Of a DNA stretch of 64,000 nt, positions 7,038 to 16,576 are shown in pieces. Within the stretch, counting starts at the first letter, position 1, and each line of letters opens with the position of its first letter. Source of the stretch: Streptomyces sp. A3M-1-3 (GTDB lineage: Bacteria; Actinomycetota; Actinomycetes; Streptomycetales; Streptomycetaceae); contig NZ_JANAVP010000015.1 of NCBI RefSeq assembly GCF_024213665.1, positions 62,001-126,000 on the forward strand, in the 5' to 3' direction. Both the position numbers and the translations under genes were made by a program. The notes below the pieces were generated by a model. It was given only the letters and a program-made list of their open reading frames with translations, ran no database searches and had not been told where the DNA came from.

Positions 7038-7718
7038 CTAGGCGATCTGGTAGGTGAGGCTCATCCGCAGGATGTTGCCGTTGGCGAACGTCGCGGGGGC
7101 GATCTGCGACATGTTGGCGCCGCGGGTGTCCGTCGTCGAAGCGGGGAACGTGGCGTTCGCCACCGTGCCGCCCGCGCCCAGGTTCACCTGCCCGATGTAC
7201 GTCGAGCCCGACGTCAGGCGGGCGACGCCCAGATATGCGACGGCATCATCAGCCGACATGAATGGCACTCCGAACGTGTACGTGCCCGACCCGAACGCAG
7301 TCGTAGAACCAGGAATGACGATCACGGCTGCATGACATGTTTTGCCGATCAGCGTGTAGCGCCCCGTCAAGGTGCCGTTGCCGATCGACGGGTTTGTCGT
7401 CGATCCCAACCACGACGGCGTGTACGTCGCCCACGCAGGATCCCCCGTGGTGAGCATCCGGCCGACGGCCAGCCAGTTCCCCGACCCGGACAGGGTGATG
7501 ACGATCCGGTCGTTGACAGCGGCGTTCTGGTAGGTCTCCAGGCGGCGGGCGATGACGCCGTCGGTTGTCGTCACCGTGCCGTCGGAGCCGACGGTCTGGA
7601 CGATGGCCTGCCGCCAGTCCGCGCCCCGCACCGCCGGAGTGTCCATGCCCGCCGCCACCGCCTGGGCTCGGATCGCGTCGGCAATGTCCGCGGTGCGCCG
7701 CCGCGATGGGGGCGTCAT
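7038..7718 (-). CDS. Phage tail fibre or receptor-binding protein, 226 aa
   Basis: An N-terminal helical part (RRRTADIADAIRAQAVAAG) is followed by a domain with DRIVITLSGSGNWLAVGRML and a Gly/Thr-rich beta C-terminus (SGTYTFGVPF, GQVNLGAGG). The ATG overlaps the stop of the preceding DUF5047 gene. The end domain resembles that of the 167-aa protein, suggesting two related tip proteins. Confidence 0.65.
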   Translation of the reverse strand: MTPPSRRRTADIADAIRAQAVAAGMDTPAVRGADWRQAIVQTVGSDGTVTTTDGVIARRLETYQNAAVNDRIVITLSGSGNWLAVGRMLTTGDPAWATYTPSWLGSTTNPSIGNGTLTGRYTLIGKTCHAAVIVIPGSTTAFGSGTYTFGVPFMSADDAVAYLGVARLTSGSTYIGQVNLGAGGTVANATFPASTTDTRGANMSQIAPATFANGNILRMSLTYQIA

Positions 7719-8806
7719 GCGTCCTCCTTCGCCGAGATCGTGCGGATCGGGAAGTCGCCGCCCACCTCGAGCGGCACGGTGAAGGAGTGCGCTTGGTGCA
7801 GCTCCTTGGTGCCGTCGTCGTAGACGGCGCGCAGCACGTCGCCCGGGGCAAGAGCGGGGTTCGGCAGCGACGTGATGTCCGCCGACGCGTTGGGCGCCTT
7901 CGCGGACCGCAGCTTCAGCGAGGCCGCCGCGGTGCACTGCCCAGTCGTGATCAGCGTCGATGAGTTGTAGAACGCGGGCCGGCGCCCGAACGGACCGGAC
8001 CAGTAGGTCGGGGAGTTCGGATCAGTGTCGACGACCAGGGAGCTGACGGGCGCTGTGTTGGACTCGGTGTTCTCGCCTCTGGCCAAGACCCCGTTGAACA
8101 CTCCGTCGCTGCTCATGCGGCGGTCGGCCTTTATGAGCACACCGCCCTCGCCTGCTGCAACGGTCCAGGCGACCGGGGCGGTCAGCGGGTCGGGCAGCTC
8201 TTCGATGACGAAGACCCCGTCCGGGTCGGCGTACACCTCGGCTCCGATCGTCGCGGCGAGCTCAAGGACGGCCACCCATGGGTCAGCTTCGACGTCGTAG
8301 GTCTTGGCTCCGATCGCCGCGTCAGTGGCGGTGCTGACGATCTCGGCGTCGGGTATCGACCGCAGGATGAGCGCCGTGATCGCGGTGACGGCCGTGCCCG
8401 ACACACGGTAGGGGGTGGTGAACTTGTCGTCGGCCACGATGATTTCGAGGCTCTTGCCGGACAGGGTGACTGGGCCTTCGTCGACGTCCCCGCCCGCGTC
8501 GTCCAGCCGGAACACTCCGAGCGGGACCAGTTCGATGGCGCCGTCGTTGAACTGGATGCCGCGGCTGATCCGCAGCTTCGCGCCGTAGGTGGCGAGCTTG
8601 TCCGTCGGCGTCCTGGGGATCAGTGCTGGGTCGGGCAGCGTCACCGTGCAGGTCCGCCGCACGGCCGACCCGCGGTCCACGGTCACGCTGCCGCCCGTGT
8701 GGTCCAGCCGCTCGACTCCGCCATCGGTCTTGAACAGCACCACCTCGGTCACCACCGTGTGCGATTCGGCGAGCGCCGCGAGGAACCGCGCAGAGACGGG
8801 ATACAC
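7715..8806 (-). CDS. DUF5047-type phage tail protein
   Basis: This 363-aa protein starts with a GTG (VYPVSARFLAALAESHTVVT), which fits the N-terminus of DUF5047 proteins found in Streptomyces phage tail modules. It lies downstream of the large tail protein, with its start next to that gene's TGA. Likely a baseplate or tail-tip hub component; the beta-rich sequence and DDKFTTPYRVSG support a structural role. Confidence 0.75.
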   Translation of the reverse strand: MYPVSARFLAALAESHTVVTEVVLFKTDGGVERLDHTGGSVTVDRGSAVRRTCTVTLPDPALIPRTPTDKLATYGAKLRISRGIQFNDGAIELVPLGVFRLDDAGGDVDEGPVTLSGKSLEIIVADDKFTTPYRVSGTAVTAITALILRSIPDAEIVSTATDAAIGAKTYDVEADPWVAVLELAATIGAEVYADPDGVFVIEELPDPLTAPVAWTVAAGEGGVLIKADRRMSSDGVFNGVLARGENTESNTAPVSSLVVDTDPNSPTYWSGPFGRRPAFYNSSTLITTGQCTAAASLKLRSAKAPNASADITSLPNPALAPGDVLRAVYDDGTKELHQAHSFTVPLEVGGDFPIRTISAKEDA

Positions 8807-8807
8807 C

Positions 8808-11048
8808 TCAGCCCCCGATCCGCTTGTCGAGGAACACGCCCTCCCACGTCGCGTACTTCGCGAGCAGGTCGTTCCACGTCGTGTTCTCCGCCGAGATGTC
8901 CTGCCAGGTGCGGCCCGCGGATCCGGCGACACCGACCGTGGAGGGCATGTCGGACTGCCGCAGCGGCAACGTCCACAGGCGGCGCGGCTCAAGGCCGTAA
9001 GCGGTGATGCGGGCCTCCACCGTTTCCCCGACAGCGGCGTACCGGTCCTCGAGACCGAGTCCGGGCACGAACTGAACCAGGAGGACGCTGCCACTGTCGA
9101 GAAGACTGTGCAGGAGGACGCGTTCGTTATCGTCCTGCGTGCGCACCGTCAGGTCGCCTGCCAGACCGCCGCGCACGTCGGACAGCACGACAGCGTTCCG
9201 GCGCCCGCGCACCTGATGCTCGGCCTGCTGGACGGGCCTGCGCCAGTCGGGCGCGACGACCGCCTGCACACGCATGTTGCGCTGGGGTCGGCCTGGGTCC
9301 TTCAGCCAGCAGTAGTTCGAGTCCCCCGAGGCGATGGTGACCGTATTCGTGGCGCGGAACTCGGGGGTCTGGCTGCCGACGACCACCGACTCCATGTAGT
9401 AGGAGACGACGACGCCGAGAGGGGCCTCGTAGTCCTCGATGACCATGAGGTCGGAGGTGATGACCTGCCCGCTGATCAGGCCGCTGGTGCCGCGGACCAG
9501 GGTGCGGGTTCCGTCCGGAGCCACCCGCCAAACGGTGAGCAGTTCGCCGAGGTCGAGTTCCCGGTACGTGACGGTGATGTTGGCGGTGTCGTTGTGGGCC
9601 ACGACCTGCGTCAGTGGCAGGGACTCGAACAGGGCTGGCCGGTCGACGCGCAGCACCGACGATGCGGCGGTCGCGGTCAGCGTCCACTCGAAGGCGCCCT
9701 GCGTCGCGCCCGCCGGGGCGACGAAATCGTTGCTGAGGATCCACCAGTTCGGCGTCGGCACGGCGGCCGCCGACGATGCGGTGGTGCCGAGGTCGGTGTT
9801 GGCCGCGTCGTACCAGCGGATCGCGCGGGTCAGCGTCCAGCCGCCCGCCGTCTGGTTGGCGGACAGTTCGGATCTGAACGTCTTGCCCGCGGCAGCGGCG
9901 CCGACGGGAAACTTCGCCGACCGGATCACCGAGGTGGTGGCGGTTGCCGAGGTGATCGTCAGCGCATAGTGCCTCTCAACCGCGTAGGCGCCCCACGGCG
10001 ACGACCGTGCCAGCGTCGCGACACCGGATACGACCGTCCACCCGGCAATTCCCTGCTCGAAGCTCGCGTCCGCATACGGCACCACCGAACCGGCGCGCAG
10101 CACCGGGGCTACCGTGATGACCGCGCCGTCGATCCGCAGGACCTGACCGGCCGTACCGCCCGTGATGCCCGCAGCCAGCGTCGTCGTCGCCGTACCGGCC
10201 GGGGCCACAGCGCTGACGACCTGCCGGTACACACCCGTACCCGGCGCCGCCAGAATCGACCGAGTGGCCGCCAGCTGCGCCCCGCCCGCATCGTGGAACC
10301 GCAGCTCCACCCACACCGTCGACCCGCTGGTGGGCGGGTTGAGGTAGCAGTAGCCCATGTACTCGACACCGGGTGTCGCCTCAGGCCAGTCCGTGCTGCG
10401 GGTCCACGCGTCGCCGTTCGCGGTCACCGTCATCGCCAGCATGTGACCGCCGGCGAGGTAGTAGTCCACCGGCCACTGGAACATCGGCACAGCCCTGGCG
10501 ATGGTGCAGTTGTTCTCGTTGGTCCACTCCCAGAACGCCGCGCGCTCCTGGTTCTCGGTGTTCGCCGCCAGCAGGTTGCCGGTCGTGCGCTGCGGGACGC
10601 CGAGGTACACGTTCTCGAAGTTGGAGATCACTCCGGCGGCTGCGGGCGTCGACGACACCACAACCTGGGCCTTCACGGCTCCGGCTGGCGCCCAGTCGGC
10701 CACAGAGATCCGGTGCAGGGTTGCCGACGCTGTCGCGGTCGTCAACGACCAGGAGATGGAGATCTCAGCGTTGGCCGAGTTCAGCCACCGGATACCGATC
10801 CGCTCGGGCACCGTAGCCCCGGAGGCATCGGCGAAGGTCTGATACTCCTGCCACTGGGTGACCGTGTACGAGGACACGGTGCGGGCCTGCATCTCACCCG
10901 ACGCGACGCTGGTGAGCTTGAGCAGACCATCGCCGTTCCGGCCGCCCGTGCCCTTCGAGATCGTGCAGTTGAGCTTGCTGACCCAGCCGCTGGTGTTCGG
11001 GTCCACCGACTCGGTCGTGGCCGACAGCATGTTTCCGGGGATCGCCAC
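8808..11048 (-). CDS. Large tail-tip protein with carbohydrate-binding-like domains
   Basis: This is a 746-aa protein. Residues about 1-150, 155-320 and 325-470 read as three successive jelly-roll, CBM-like domains, each with Trp-rich strands (WQEYQTFADASG, WVELRFHDAGGAQL, RAIRWYDAANTDLG). Residues about 480-600 form a fibronectin-like segment, and the C-terminal 130 residues end in YATWEGVFLDKRIGG. The architecture suits a distal tail or fibre protein that binds cell-wall sugars. It lies 3 bp after the tape measure. Its start is GTG. Confidence 0.8.
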   Translation of the reverse strand: MAIPGNMLSATTESVDPNTSGWVSKLNCTISKGTGGRNGDGLLKLTSVASGEMQARTVSSYTVTQWQEYQTFADASGATVPERIGIRWLNSANAEISISWSLTTATASATLHRISVADWAPAGAVKAQVVVSSTPAAAGVISNFENVYLGVPQRTTGNLLAANTENQERAAFWEWTNENNCTIARAVPMFQWPVDYYLAGGHMLAMTVTANGDAWTRSTDWPEATPGVEYMGYCYLNPPTSGSTVWVELRFHDAGGAQLAATRSILAAPGTGVYRQVVSAVAPAGTATTTLAAGITGGTAGQVLRIDGAVITVAPVLRAGSVVPYADASFEQGIAGWTVVSGVATLARSSPWGAYAVERHYALTITSATATTSVIRSAKFPVGAAAAGKTFRSELSANQTAGGWTLTRAIRWYDAANTDLGTTASSAAAVPTPNWWILSNDFVAPAGATQGAFEWTLTATAASSVLRVDRPALFESLPLTQVVAHNDTANITVTYRELDLGELLTVWRVAPDGTRTLVRGTSGLISGQVITSDLMVIEDYEAPLGVVVSYYMESVVVGSQTPEFRATNTVTIASGDSNYCWLKDPGRPQRNMRVQAVVAPDWRRPVQQAEHQVRGRRNAVVLSDVRGGLAGDLTVRTQDDNERVLLHSLLDSGSVLLVQFVPGLGLEDRYAAVGETVEARITAYGLEPRRLWTLPLRQSDMPSTVGVAGSAGRTWQDISAENTTWNDLLAKYATWEGVFLDKRIGG

Positions 11049-11051
11049 AGG

Positions 11052-13919
11052 TCACCCCCTCCGACCGGCGTAGAGAGCGGTCACGATTTCGCCGTTCGAC
11101 CGGTCGACTTCGGTCCGCACAATGTCGGTGATCTCGCGGTCGCCGACGAACACCCGCACCTCGCAAGGCGCTTGCGCGGCGGTGAGCTCGGCAACGACAG
11201 ACCGCACCATGGCCACCATCTGGGCCTCGGACATCGCGGCCCCGGCGGCGAATCCGCCGACGTCAGCGGCCTGCGTCGCTGGTACGCGCCGTGATACGAC
11301 TGGCGCAGCGATGGCCGTGGCCCGGGTTGAGGTCGCCATCTGTACCCGCATCGCGTTGAGGTCGTCGAAGACCTTCACGCCGTACCTATTTACGGCCGCG
11401 GCCTTGATGACGAACTCGCCGTTGCTGAGGTTGGCAAGGATGCTGTCCGACGTTCCCGTACCGGGGCCGCGGACCGGGCCGCCGCCAGGGAACCCGACCA
11501 TGCCGCCCGACGCCAGGTCGGGCCGTCGCGCTACCGGCACCTTCGAACCGGGCTGGCCCACGCTGGAGAAGTACGTGACGATGTGCGTCTTAGCCGTCTT
11601 CCCGTCCAGCGCATCCAGCTGACGGCGTGCACTGCGGATCTTCGCTTCGAGGTCGGCGATCGTCGCCCGAACCTTCGCCTTGCGGGAGTCCGGCACCCTC
11701 TTCAGTTGGGCTTTCGCGTTGTCCAGCTTCCGCTGCAAATCCTCCATGTTGCCCTTGAGCCGGGCAGTCTTGTCCGGGGTCTTCAGGATCTGATCCGCCA
11801 GCCGCTTCGCCTGGCCCTCGTTCAGGCCCATCTGCCGGGCCACCGAGACAAGCTTCCCTCGGCCACGATCGTAGATACCGTTGACGGTCTCCCACGACGC
11901 ACCGTTCTCACGGGCGCCCTCCGCGGCCCTCATTGTGGCACCAGCCAGATCATCGAGGGCCTGGTTGTTCGCGCGGCCCTTCGCCGTGTTCTCGTCGAGG
12001 GTCTTGCCGTTCTCCTTGAACGCCGCGTCCGCAGCATCGATCGCTGCTTCCATGCCGCGGATGCCGCCACGGGCGATGAGCTGGGCCTGAGCGAGGGCGT
12101 TGATCGACTGGCGCAGTCCGTCAGCGCTGGCCTTCTGTGCAGCCAGCTTCCCTGATACTGCCAGCGCCTGCTGACCGAACAGGCCCATGCCCTCAGCGGC
12201 GAGCTGCGCTTCGAACTTAGCGTCCGCCAGCGCCTCCCTGTACTGGGTCAGCTGGCCGCGCAATTCGCTCTTGCCGAGCTCGCCCATTCCGGCTGCGGCG
12301 CGTCGGAACGCCGCCTCGGCCAGCTGCGGGTTGCCGTTCTTGACGAGGTTGGCCAAGGCTCCATCGAAAGCACCCAGGTTCTCCTTGGCTTCCTTCACCG
12401 GGGTGGAGTCCATGCCGATCAGCTGAGTCATCCACTGCTGGACACCCTGGCTGTTCGACGGCCGAGCCAGGGTCCGGAGACTCTTCTCCAGCTCACCGAG
12501 ATCTGCGCCGAGTACCCGTGCCGCCTCGCCGCTGACCTTCCCCGACCGCGCGAACTGGGCGATCGACGAAGTCATTTTGTCGAGGTCGGCCGGCGCCTTC
12601 TGGCCGATGCTCATCAGCTCGCTGATGGCGATCACCAGCAGGCCTATGCCGGTTGCCGCGACCGCAAGCCTGGCCCCGCGGGACAGGGTGCCGAACGCGG
12701 CCGTGAGAGCCGCCATGCGGCCGGTCGCACCCGCCGCCGCCGTTTGCATCGCCGCCAGCGACACACCGAACGCAGCCACAGCGGCACGGGCCGCGCCCAG
12801 CCCTACGGCGGCAAGCTTCGTCAGCTTCAAGGCGATGACCAGCTGGAACAGCGTTGTGAGAGCGCCGGCGGGGACAGCCGCAACCAGCTTGCTCAGCACG
12901 TTCACCACCTGAAGCATGCCGACGCCCACATCCCCGCCAGCCTTCAGGACGTTGACCAACGCCTCCCCGATATTCTTCAGGGTGTCCCCGACGACCGGGC
13001 CCTGAGCGCGGGCATAGTCCATGAATTCGCTGATCCCGCCGCCGACCTTGCCGGTGTCCAAATTGCGGGTCAGGCTCACAATGCCGTCGTTCATCCGCTG
13101 CAGGACACCAGTCGAGAAGTCGGTGAACCTCTCAATCGTCCGGTCGAAGCCGGGCGACTCCATGCCACCGGCCAGGATCGTCATCATCCGGTCGAGTTCG
13201 ACCGAGGTGCCACGCACCAGCGGCGTCAGCTTCGGCAGCAGCCCGCCGACGACCGCAAGGCCCTTAGTGAAGGGCCCCATCGTGTCTTTGGCGAGACTGT
13301 CGGACCAGTCCTTGTACTCGTCCTTCAAGACCGACAGGGCCGCAGCAGCGGTGCGAGTCGCGGGCGGCAGCTTCTCCATCGCCCGCACATACTCCTGCTG
13401 CGCCGCGACCGCTTCCTTCGAAGTCTTCCCAGACTTCTCGACAGCGTCTCGGTACTTCTTCTCCGCCTCCGCCGCCTCCGTCATGGCCGCAATCTGCGGG
13501 CCGAGCGCGGCCGCGTACACGCCTACGGCCACACCAGCGGCCGCCGTCGAAGCGACAAGCGGAGCCATCGCCGCAGCCACCGGAAGCGCGGCAGGGGCGA
13601 GCGAGATCAGCATCGCCTTCAGGCGCTCGCCGACCTTCCGGCCCTGGTCGGCGGCCGAGGACCAGTCCGCGATCGGCGCGCTAGTCCTGGTGAGCTGCGA
13701 CCCCATGAGCCGGGCCGCGTCCGCCGTCGACACGAATTGGCCGCGGAGGTCGCGGAGCCTGCCGTCCGCGTCCCGCGTCAGCGTCAGCAGCGCCTGGTTC
13801 GACCCGTCGGCCGCGTCCGTCATCGTGTCGCGGAGACGGATGGCGGAGTCCCCGGCGTGACCAAGCACGCGCGAGAGATCGTCGCGGCCGTCGAGGACGA
13901 ATGTCAGGCGCTCGGCCAT
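11052..13919 (-). CDS. Tape measure protein
   Basis: This 955-aa protein is by far the longest in the tail module. It is strongly helical, with hydrophobic patches at about 100-135 (LISLAPAALPVAAAMAPLV) and 340-400, and long coiled-coil stretches near 700-780. It sets tail length and is threaded through the tail tube. Its ATG at 13919 overlaps the stop of the frameshifted tail chaperone (TGATG), which supports this start over the GTG at 13922. Confidence 0.9.
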   Translation of the reverse strand: MAERLTFVLDGRDDLSRVLGHAGDSAIRLRDTMTDAADGSNQALLTLTRDADGRLRDLRGQFVSTADAARLMGSQLTRTSAPIADWSSAADQGRKVGERLKAMLISLAPAALPVAAAMAPLVASTAAAGVAVGVYAAALGPQIAAMTEAAEAEKKYRDAVEKSGKTSKEAVAAQQEYVRAMEKLPPATRTAAAALSVLKDEYKDWSDSLAKDTMGPFTKGLAVVGGLLPKLTPLVRGTSVELDRMMTILAGGMESPGFDRTIERFTDFSTGVLQRMNDGIVSLTRNLDTGKVGGGISEFMDYARAQGPVVGDTLKNIGEALVNVLKAGGDVGVGMLQVVNVLSKLVAAVPAGALTTLFQLVIALKLTKLAAVGLGAARAAVAAFGVSLAAMQTAAAGATGRMAALTAAFGTLSRGARLAVAATGIGLLVIAISELMSIGQKAPADLDKMTSSIAQFARSGKVSGEAARVLGADLGELEKSLRTLARPSNSQGVQQWMTQLIGMDSTPVKEAKENLGAFDGALANLVKNGNPQLAEAAFRRAAAGMGELGKSELRGQLTQYREALADAKFEAQLAAEGMGLFGQQALAVSGKLAAQKASADGLRQSINALAQAQLIARGGIRGMEAAIDAADAAFKENGKTLDENTAKGRANNQALDDLAGATMRAAEGARENGASWETVNGIYDRGRGKLVSVARQMGLNEGQAKRLADQILKTPDKTARLKGNMEDLQRKLDNAKAQLKRVPDSRKAKVRATIADLEAKIRSARRQLDALDGKTAKTHIVTYFSSVGQPGSKVPVARRPDLASGGMVGFPGGGPVRGPGTGTSDSILANLSNGEFVIKAAAVNRYGVKVFDDLNAMRVQMATSTRATAIAAPVVSRRVPATQAADVGGFAAGAAMSEAQMVAMVRSVVAELTAAQAPCEVRVFVGDREITDIVRTEVDRSNGEIVTALYAGRRG

Positions 13920-14550
13920 CACTCACCCCCAGCGGCTGCAGTGTCGGCGAGATGCCTGTCGATCCAGTAGGTGAGGACGTCGAAGTCCTCCACTGTCAGG
14001 TCGTCGACGTCTCGGGGTGGGATGTGGAGGACGTGGGCGAAGAGGGCGAGGTACTGGACTCGGACAACGTCGATGTCGGGGTCCCGCTCGGGGGCTCGCT
14101 CAACTTCTCCGTCGTCGGGCCTGGGTCGGTCTCGTCTTTTGGGTCCGCGACCATTTCCTCGATAACCCGCTCGGCGTGCTCGCGGTCGAAGGCGAGACTC
14201 GGCAGATCCGACAGGGCCGCCCGGATGTCAGCCGGCATGGCATCCGGATTCTGGGTGGCGACGGCGATCCCCGCATTCACCCACCCCACGACCTCGTCCT
14301 TGTCGAGGCGCGTATACAGCTCCTCAACGCCCGGATCGAAGTCATCCCAGCGGAGAGACGGGTTGCCGCGCTTCTTGATGACCCATGCCACGCCGCGCAT
14401 CGCCTCGAGGTCATCCGCCTGCAGACTCTGCTGGACTTCGGCCCACTTCATGTCGGTGGTCCGCGACACGATCGACGCCTCGGAGACCCGCAGCGACCGG
14501 GCATCGAAGTGCTCCCGCTCCCCGTCCCTGGGCGCATACACGATGATCAA
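13919..14550 (-). CDS. Tail assembly chaperone with programmed -1 frameshift
   Basis: The zero-frame product runs 14550-13996 (184 aa) and ends in a low-complexity Ser/Thr/Pro tail. A slippery heptamer CCCAAAA, read as C CCA AAA, lies at 14143-14137 on the reverse strand. A -1 slip there opens a second frame of 72 codons that ends exactly at 13919 and reads like real protein (VQYLALFAHVLHIPPRDVDD, then DVLTYWIDRHLADT). The fusion would be about 210 aa. This copies the lambda G/GT arrangement just before the tape measure gene. Both products are needed to assemble tails in related phages. Confidence 0.85.
14137..14143 (-). promoter_or_regulatory. -1 ribosomal frameshift slippery site
   Basis: CCCAAAA matches the X XXY YYZ rule and is in the correct phase for the upstream frame. 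The run of four A is unusual in this GC-rich region. It sits after codon 138 of the tail chaperone gene. Confidence 0.8.
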
Positions 14551-14558
14551 CGGGTCTC

Positions 14559-15071
14559 CTAGGTGATCTGGTTACGGACGTCATCCAGGACCCGCGCGAC
14601 GTCAGCCGTCATGCGCGGGATATGCCTGCGGGTGGTCTTCTCCCACCACAGCGGGGTGGTCCACTGGTTCACCCAGCGACGCTTGTTGCCGAACACCGGA
14701 TGCCGGATCCGGCCGTTCGCCGAGTTCATGACCGAAGGCATCTTCCGCAGATCCGGCGGGAGAGCAGACCGGTCCACCCAGACCCGGGCCCCTGGGTTCC
14801 CGGTCGTGCGGACAGAGATCCGAACCGCCCCGGCGATCGTGGCCCGCAGCGGCCGGGACGTCGGAGACGGACCGCCCCGACTGCCAGCCTTGCGAGGCTC
14901 GGCCCTGATCGGCAGGCCGCGGATGGTCTGCTGCAGGTCGCTCTTCAGCGGCTCCGCGGTACGCCGGATCCGGCGCGTCATGTTGGCCTTGAGCCGCGGA
15001 CCGCCCGCAGCCTTCAGCCTCCGGGACAACTCCAGCAACTGGCCCGTGTTGAGGATGCGGACGCTGCTCAT
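14559..15071 (-). CDS. HK97 gp10-like head-tail or tail protein
   Basis: This 170-aa basic protein (LKANMTRRIRRTAEPLKSDL) has a C-terminal segment rich in Trp (HPVFGNKRRWVNQWTTPLWW). The GN-RW-NQ pattern before the C-terminal helix is typical of HK97 gp10-family proteins, which join tail terminator and connector. Its start overlaps the stop of the tail tube gene. Confidence 0.75.
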   Translation of the reverse strand: MSSVRILNTGQLLELSRRLKAAGGPRLKANMTRRIRRTAEPLKSDLQQTIRGLPIRAEPRKAGSRGGPSPTSRPLRATIAGAVRISVRTTGNPGARVWVDRSALPPDLRKMPSVMNSANGRIRHPVFGNKRRWVNQWTTPLWWEKTTRRHIPRMTADVARVLDDVRNQIT

Positions 15072-15553
15072 CAGGCCGGGATGGTGACGTTCTCGGCAGG
15101 CTCAGAAGTGACCGCGAACTGGACCTGCACCTGGGCCGCTTCCTCCATCTGCCGCAGCTTGCCCTGAGACAGCACGCGCACCGGGAAGACGTCCATCTTC
15201 CGGCCCGCGGTGTCGCCCTCGTCCATCCACACGACGAAGCCGTTGGCGCCGCGGGCCAGCAGATCCCGGACGTCGGTGCCGGTCTGCGACGCGTACAGCG
15301 TCAGAGACGAGTCGTCGGCGCTGATCGCGCCGTCGATCTTCGAGTTGAACTTGGAGCCCAGGGCGGGGGTCTCGACGACAGCAGACACGATCTGCCAGCC
15401 CTCGACCGCACCCACCTCCACCGACAGTTCCGTGCCGGCGTTCAGCTCGGCACGTGACGGCGCGGCCTTGTTGGCGATCGTCGGCACCCAGGACACCTTG
15501 GTCAGGCCACGCCGGTAGTAGCGCACCGCCGACGCGATCGGAGTTGCGGGCAT
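15071..15553 (-). CDS. Major tail tube protein
   Basis: This 160-aa protein starts MPATPIASAVRYYRRGLTKV. It is beta-rich with a typical tail-tube domain (RGANGFVVWMDEGDTAGR, FPVRVLSQGK). The size and position, before the tail chaperones and tape measure, match siphovirus tail tube proteins. Confidence 0.8.
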   Translation of the reverse strand: MPATPIASAVRYYRRGLTKVSWVPTIANKAAPSRAELNAGTELSVEVGAVEGWQIVSAVVETPALGSKFNSKIDGAISADDSSLTLYASQTGTDVRDLLARGANGFVVWMDEGDTAGRKMDVFPVRVLSQGKLRQMEEAAQVQVQFAVTSEPAENVTIPA

Positions 15554-15774
15554 CAGTCATTCTCCTTATCAGCGATGCCGCGCCGGCTCTTGCGGGCGGG
15601 CTCGGATGGCGCGGTCTCGGCGTCGGCCGACGGCTCGGAAGCGGGTGCGGGCTCGACGGGGCGAGGCTGCTCGACAGCCACCCAGCCCGCAGCCCGGTGA
15701 AGCGGCACGGCCGCCTCGCCCACCTCGATCTGCTGCGTCTCCGGCAGGTCCGGGTGCCGCATGTGCACGGTCAT
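15553..15774 (-). CDS. Small acidic phage protein, 73 aa
   Basis: An N-terminal MTVHMRHPDLPETQQIEV leads to a short beta motif with AGWVAVE and then an Ala/Pro/Glu-rich tail with basic end residues (RKSRR). It is similar in style to the 94-aa protein at 18074, since both have a short beta motif and a charged tail. This is typical of small head-tail joining accessory proteins. ATGA overlaps link it to its upstream gene. Confidence 0.6.
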   Translation of the reverse strand: MTVHMRHPDLPETQQIEVGEAAVPLHRAAGWVAVEQPRPVEPAPASEPSADAETAPSEPARKSRRGIADKEND

Positions 15775-16121
15775 GACGTGGCCGTCCTGACGACGCACAC
15801 GGTCACGCCGGTCACCGCGCTGTAGGTGATCGAGCAGCGGCCGGTGGACGGGTTGCGGTACCGGTCGGTGACCGGGATCAGCGACAGGCCCGTCGTAGCC
15901 ACCACCGTCACAGCCCGGTCGGCCACGGCGAGATCGCCATCGACGGTCTCCGGGGTGACCAGCGTGACGGTCTTCGCGGTGGTGTCGGTGTTCTTGACGA
16001 CCAGCAGCACACCGGCGCCGGTCGCACAGTCGTCGCCGCCCGCGTTGGCGGGTGAGGCGGCGAGCAGATCGTCGAAGCGCAGCCCCGTAAGCGGGACCAC
16101 GTTCGTAGTGAGCGCGGCCAT
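15771..16121 (-). CDS. Phage structural protein, 116 aa
   Basis: This beta-rich protein begins MAALTTNVVPLTGLRFDDLL and contains TGAGVLLVVKNTDTTAKTVT and later SLIPVTDRYRNPSTG. The pattern resembles small capsid-decoration or tail-associated proteins in siphoviruses. A good AAGGAGAG precedes the start. Confidence 0.65.
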   Translation of the reverse strand: MAALTTNVVPLTGLRFDDLLAASPANAGGDDCATGAGVLLVVKNTDTTAKTVTLVTPETVDGDLAVADRAVTVVATTGLSLIPVTDRYRNPSTGRCSITYSAVTGVTVCVVRTATS

Positions 16122-16129
16122 TTCTCTCC

Positions 16130-16576
16130 TTAGATGGTCCGGCAGGCGAGGGTGAGCACCAGGCGGGCCTGGATGCCCTGATCGGTCTGCGCCTGAAACA
16201 GGGCAGTAGCACCGACGGCGAACTGGACGCCGGGCAGGCCCACAGCAGGATCGGCACGCAGCACCGCCTTCACGGCGGCGCCCAACTCGTAGACACGGGC
16301 GCGGGCCGCCTTCACGTCCGTGTCCCCGCGGCGGGCCAGCAGCGTGACCGGAAGCTGAACCGTCTCCTCGCGGGAGGCGCCCAGTCCCGCCCACTCCTCC
16401 TCGGTCACCGCGGCCTGGAACTCGCCGCCCGGGTCGCCGTCGTAGCCGACCAGCACCCAGTCATCCGCGTCCTGCGCTGTGACCTCCGGGCCGTCGGTGA
16501 CGCGTGCCGCAGCCAGGCCCTCTTCGGTACGGAAGCGCGCCACCAGGGCATCGATCAGGTCGGGTACGCGGGACAT
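16130..16576 (-). CDS. Probable tail terminator
   Basis: This 148-aa protein starts MSRVPDLIDALVARFRTEEG. The order helix, strand and long helix (VKAARARVYELGAAVKAVL) followed by a beta hairpin with FQAQTDQGIQARLVLTL matches tail terminator (gpU-like) proteins. It sits between the head-tail connector and the tail tube, as expected. Confidence 0.65.
   Translation of the reverse strand: MSRVPDLIDALVARFRTEEGLAAARVTDGPEVTAQDADDWVLVGYDGDPGGEFQAAVTEEEWAGLGASREETVQLPVTLLARRGDTDVKAARARVYELGAAVKAVLRADPAVGLPGVQFAVGATALFQAQTDQGIQARLVLTLACRTI

Noticed and set aside
8589..11294. A 901-codon open frame on the plus strand opposite the tail genes
   Set aside because: It lies wholly antisense to DUF5047 and tail-tip genes, is Arg/His/Gly-rich in the way of shadow frames in GC-rich DNA, and shows no domain.
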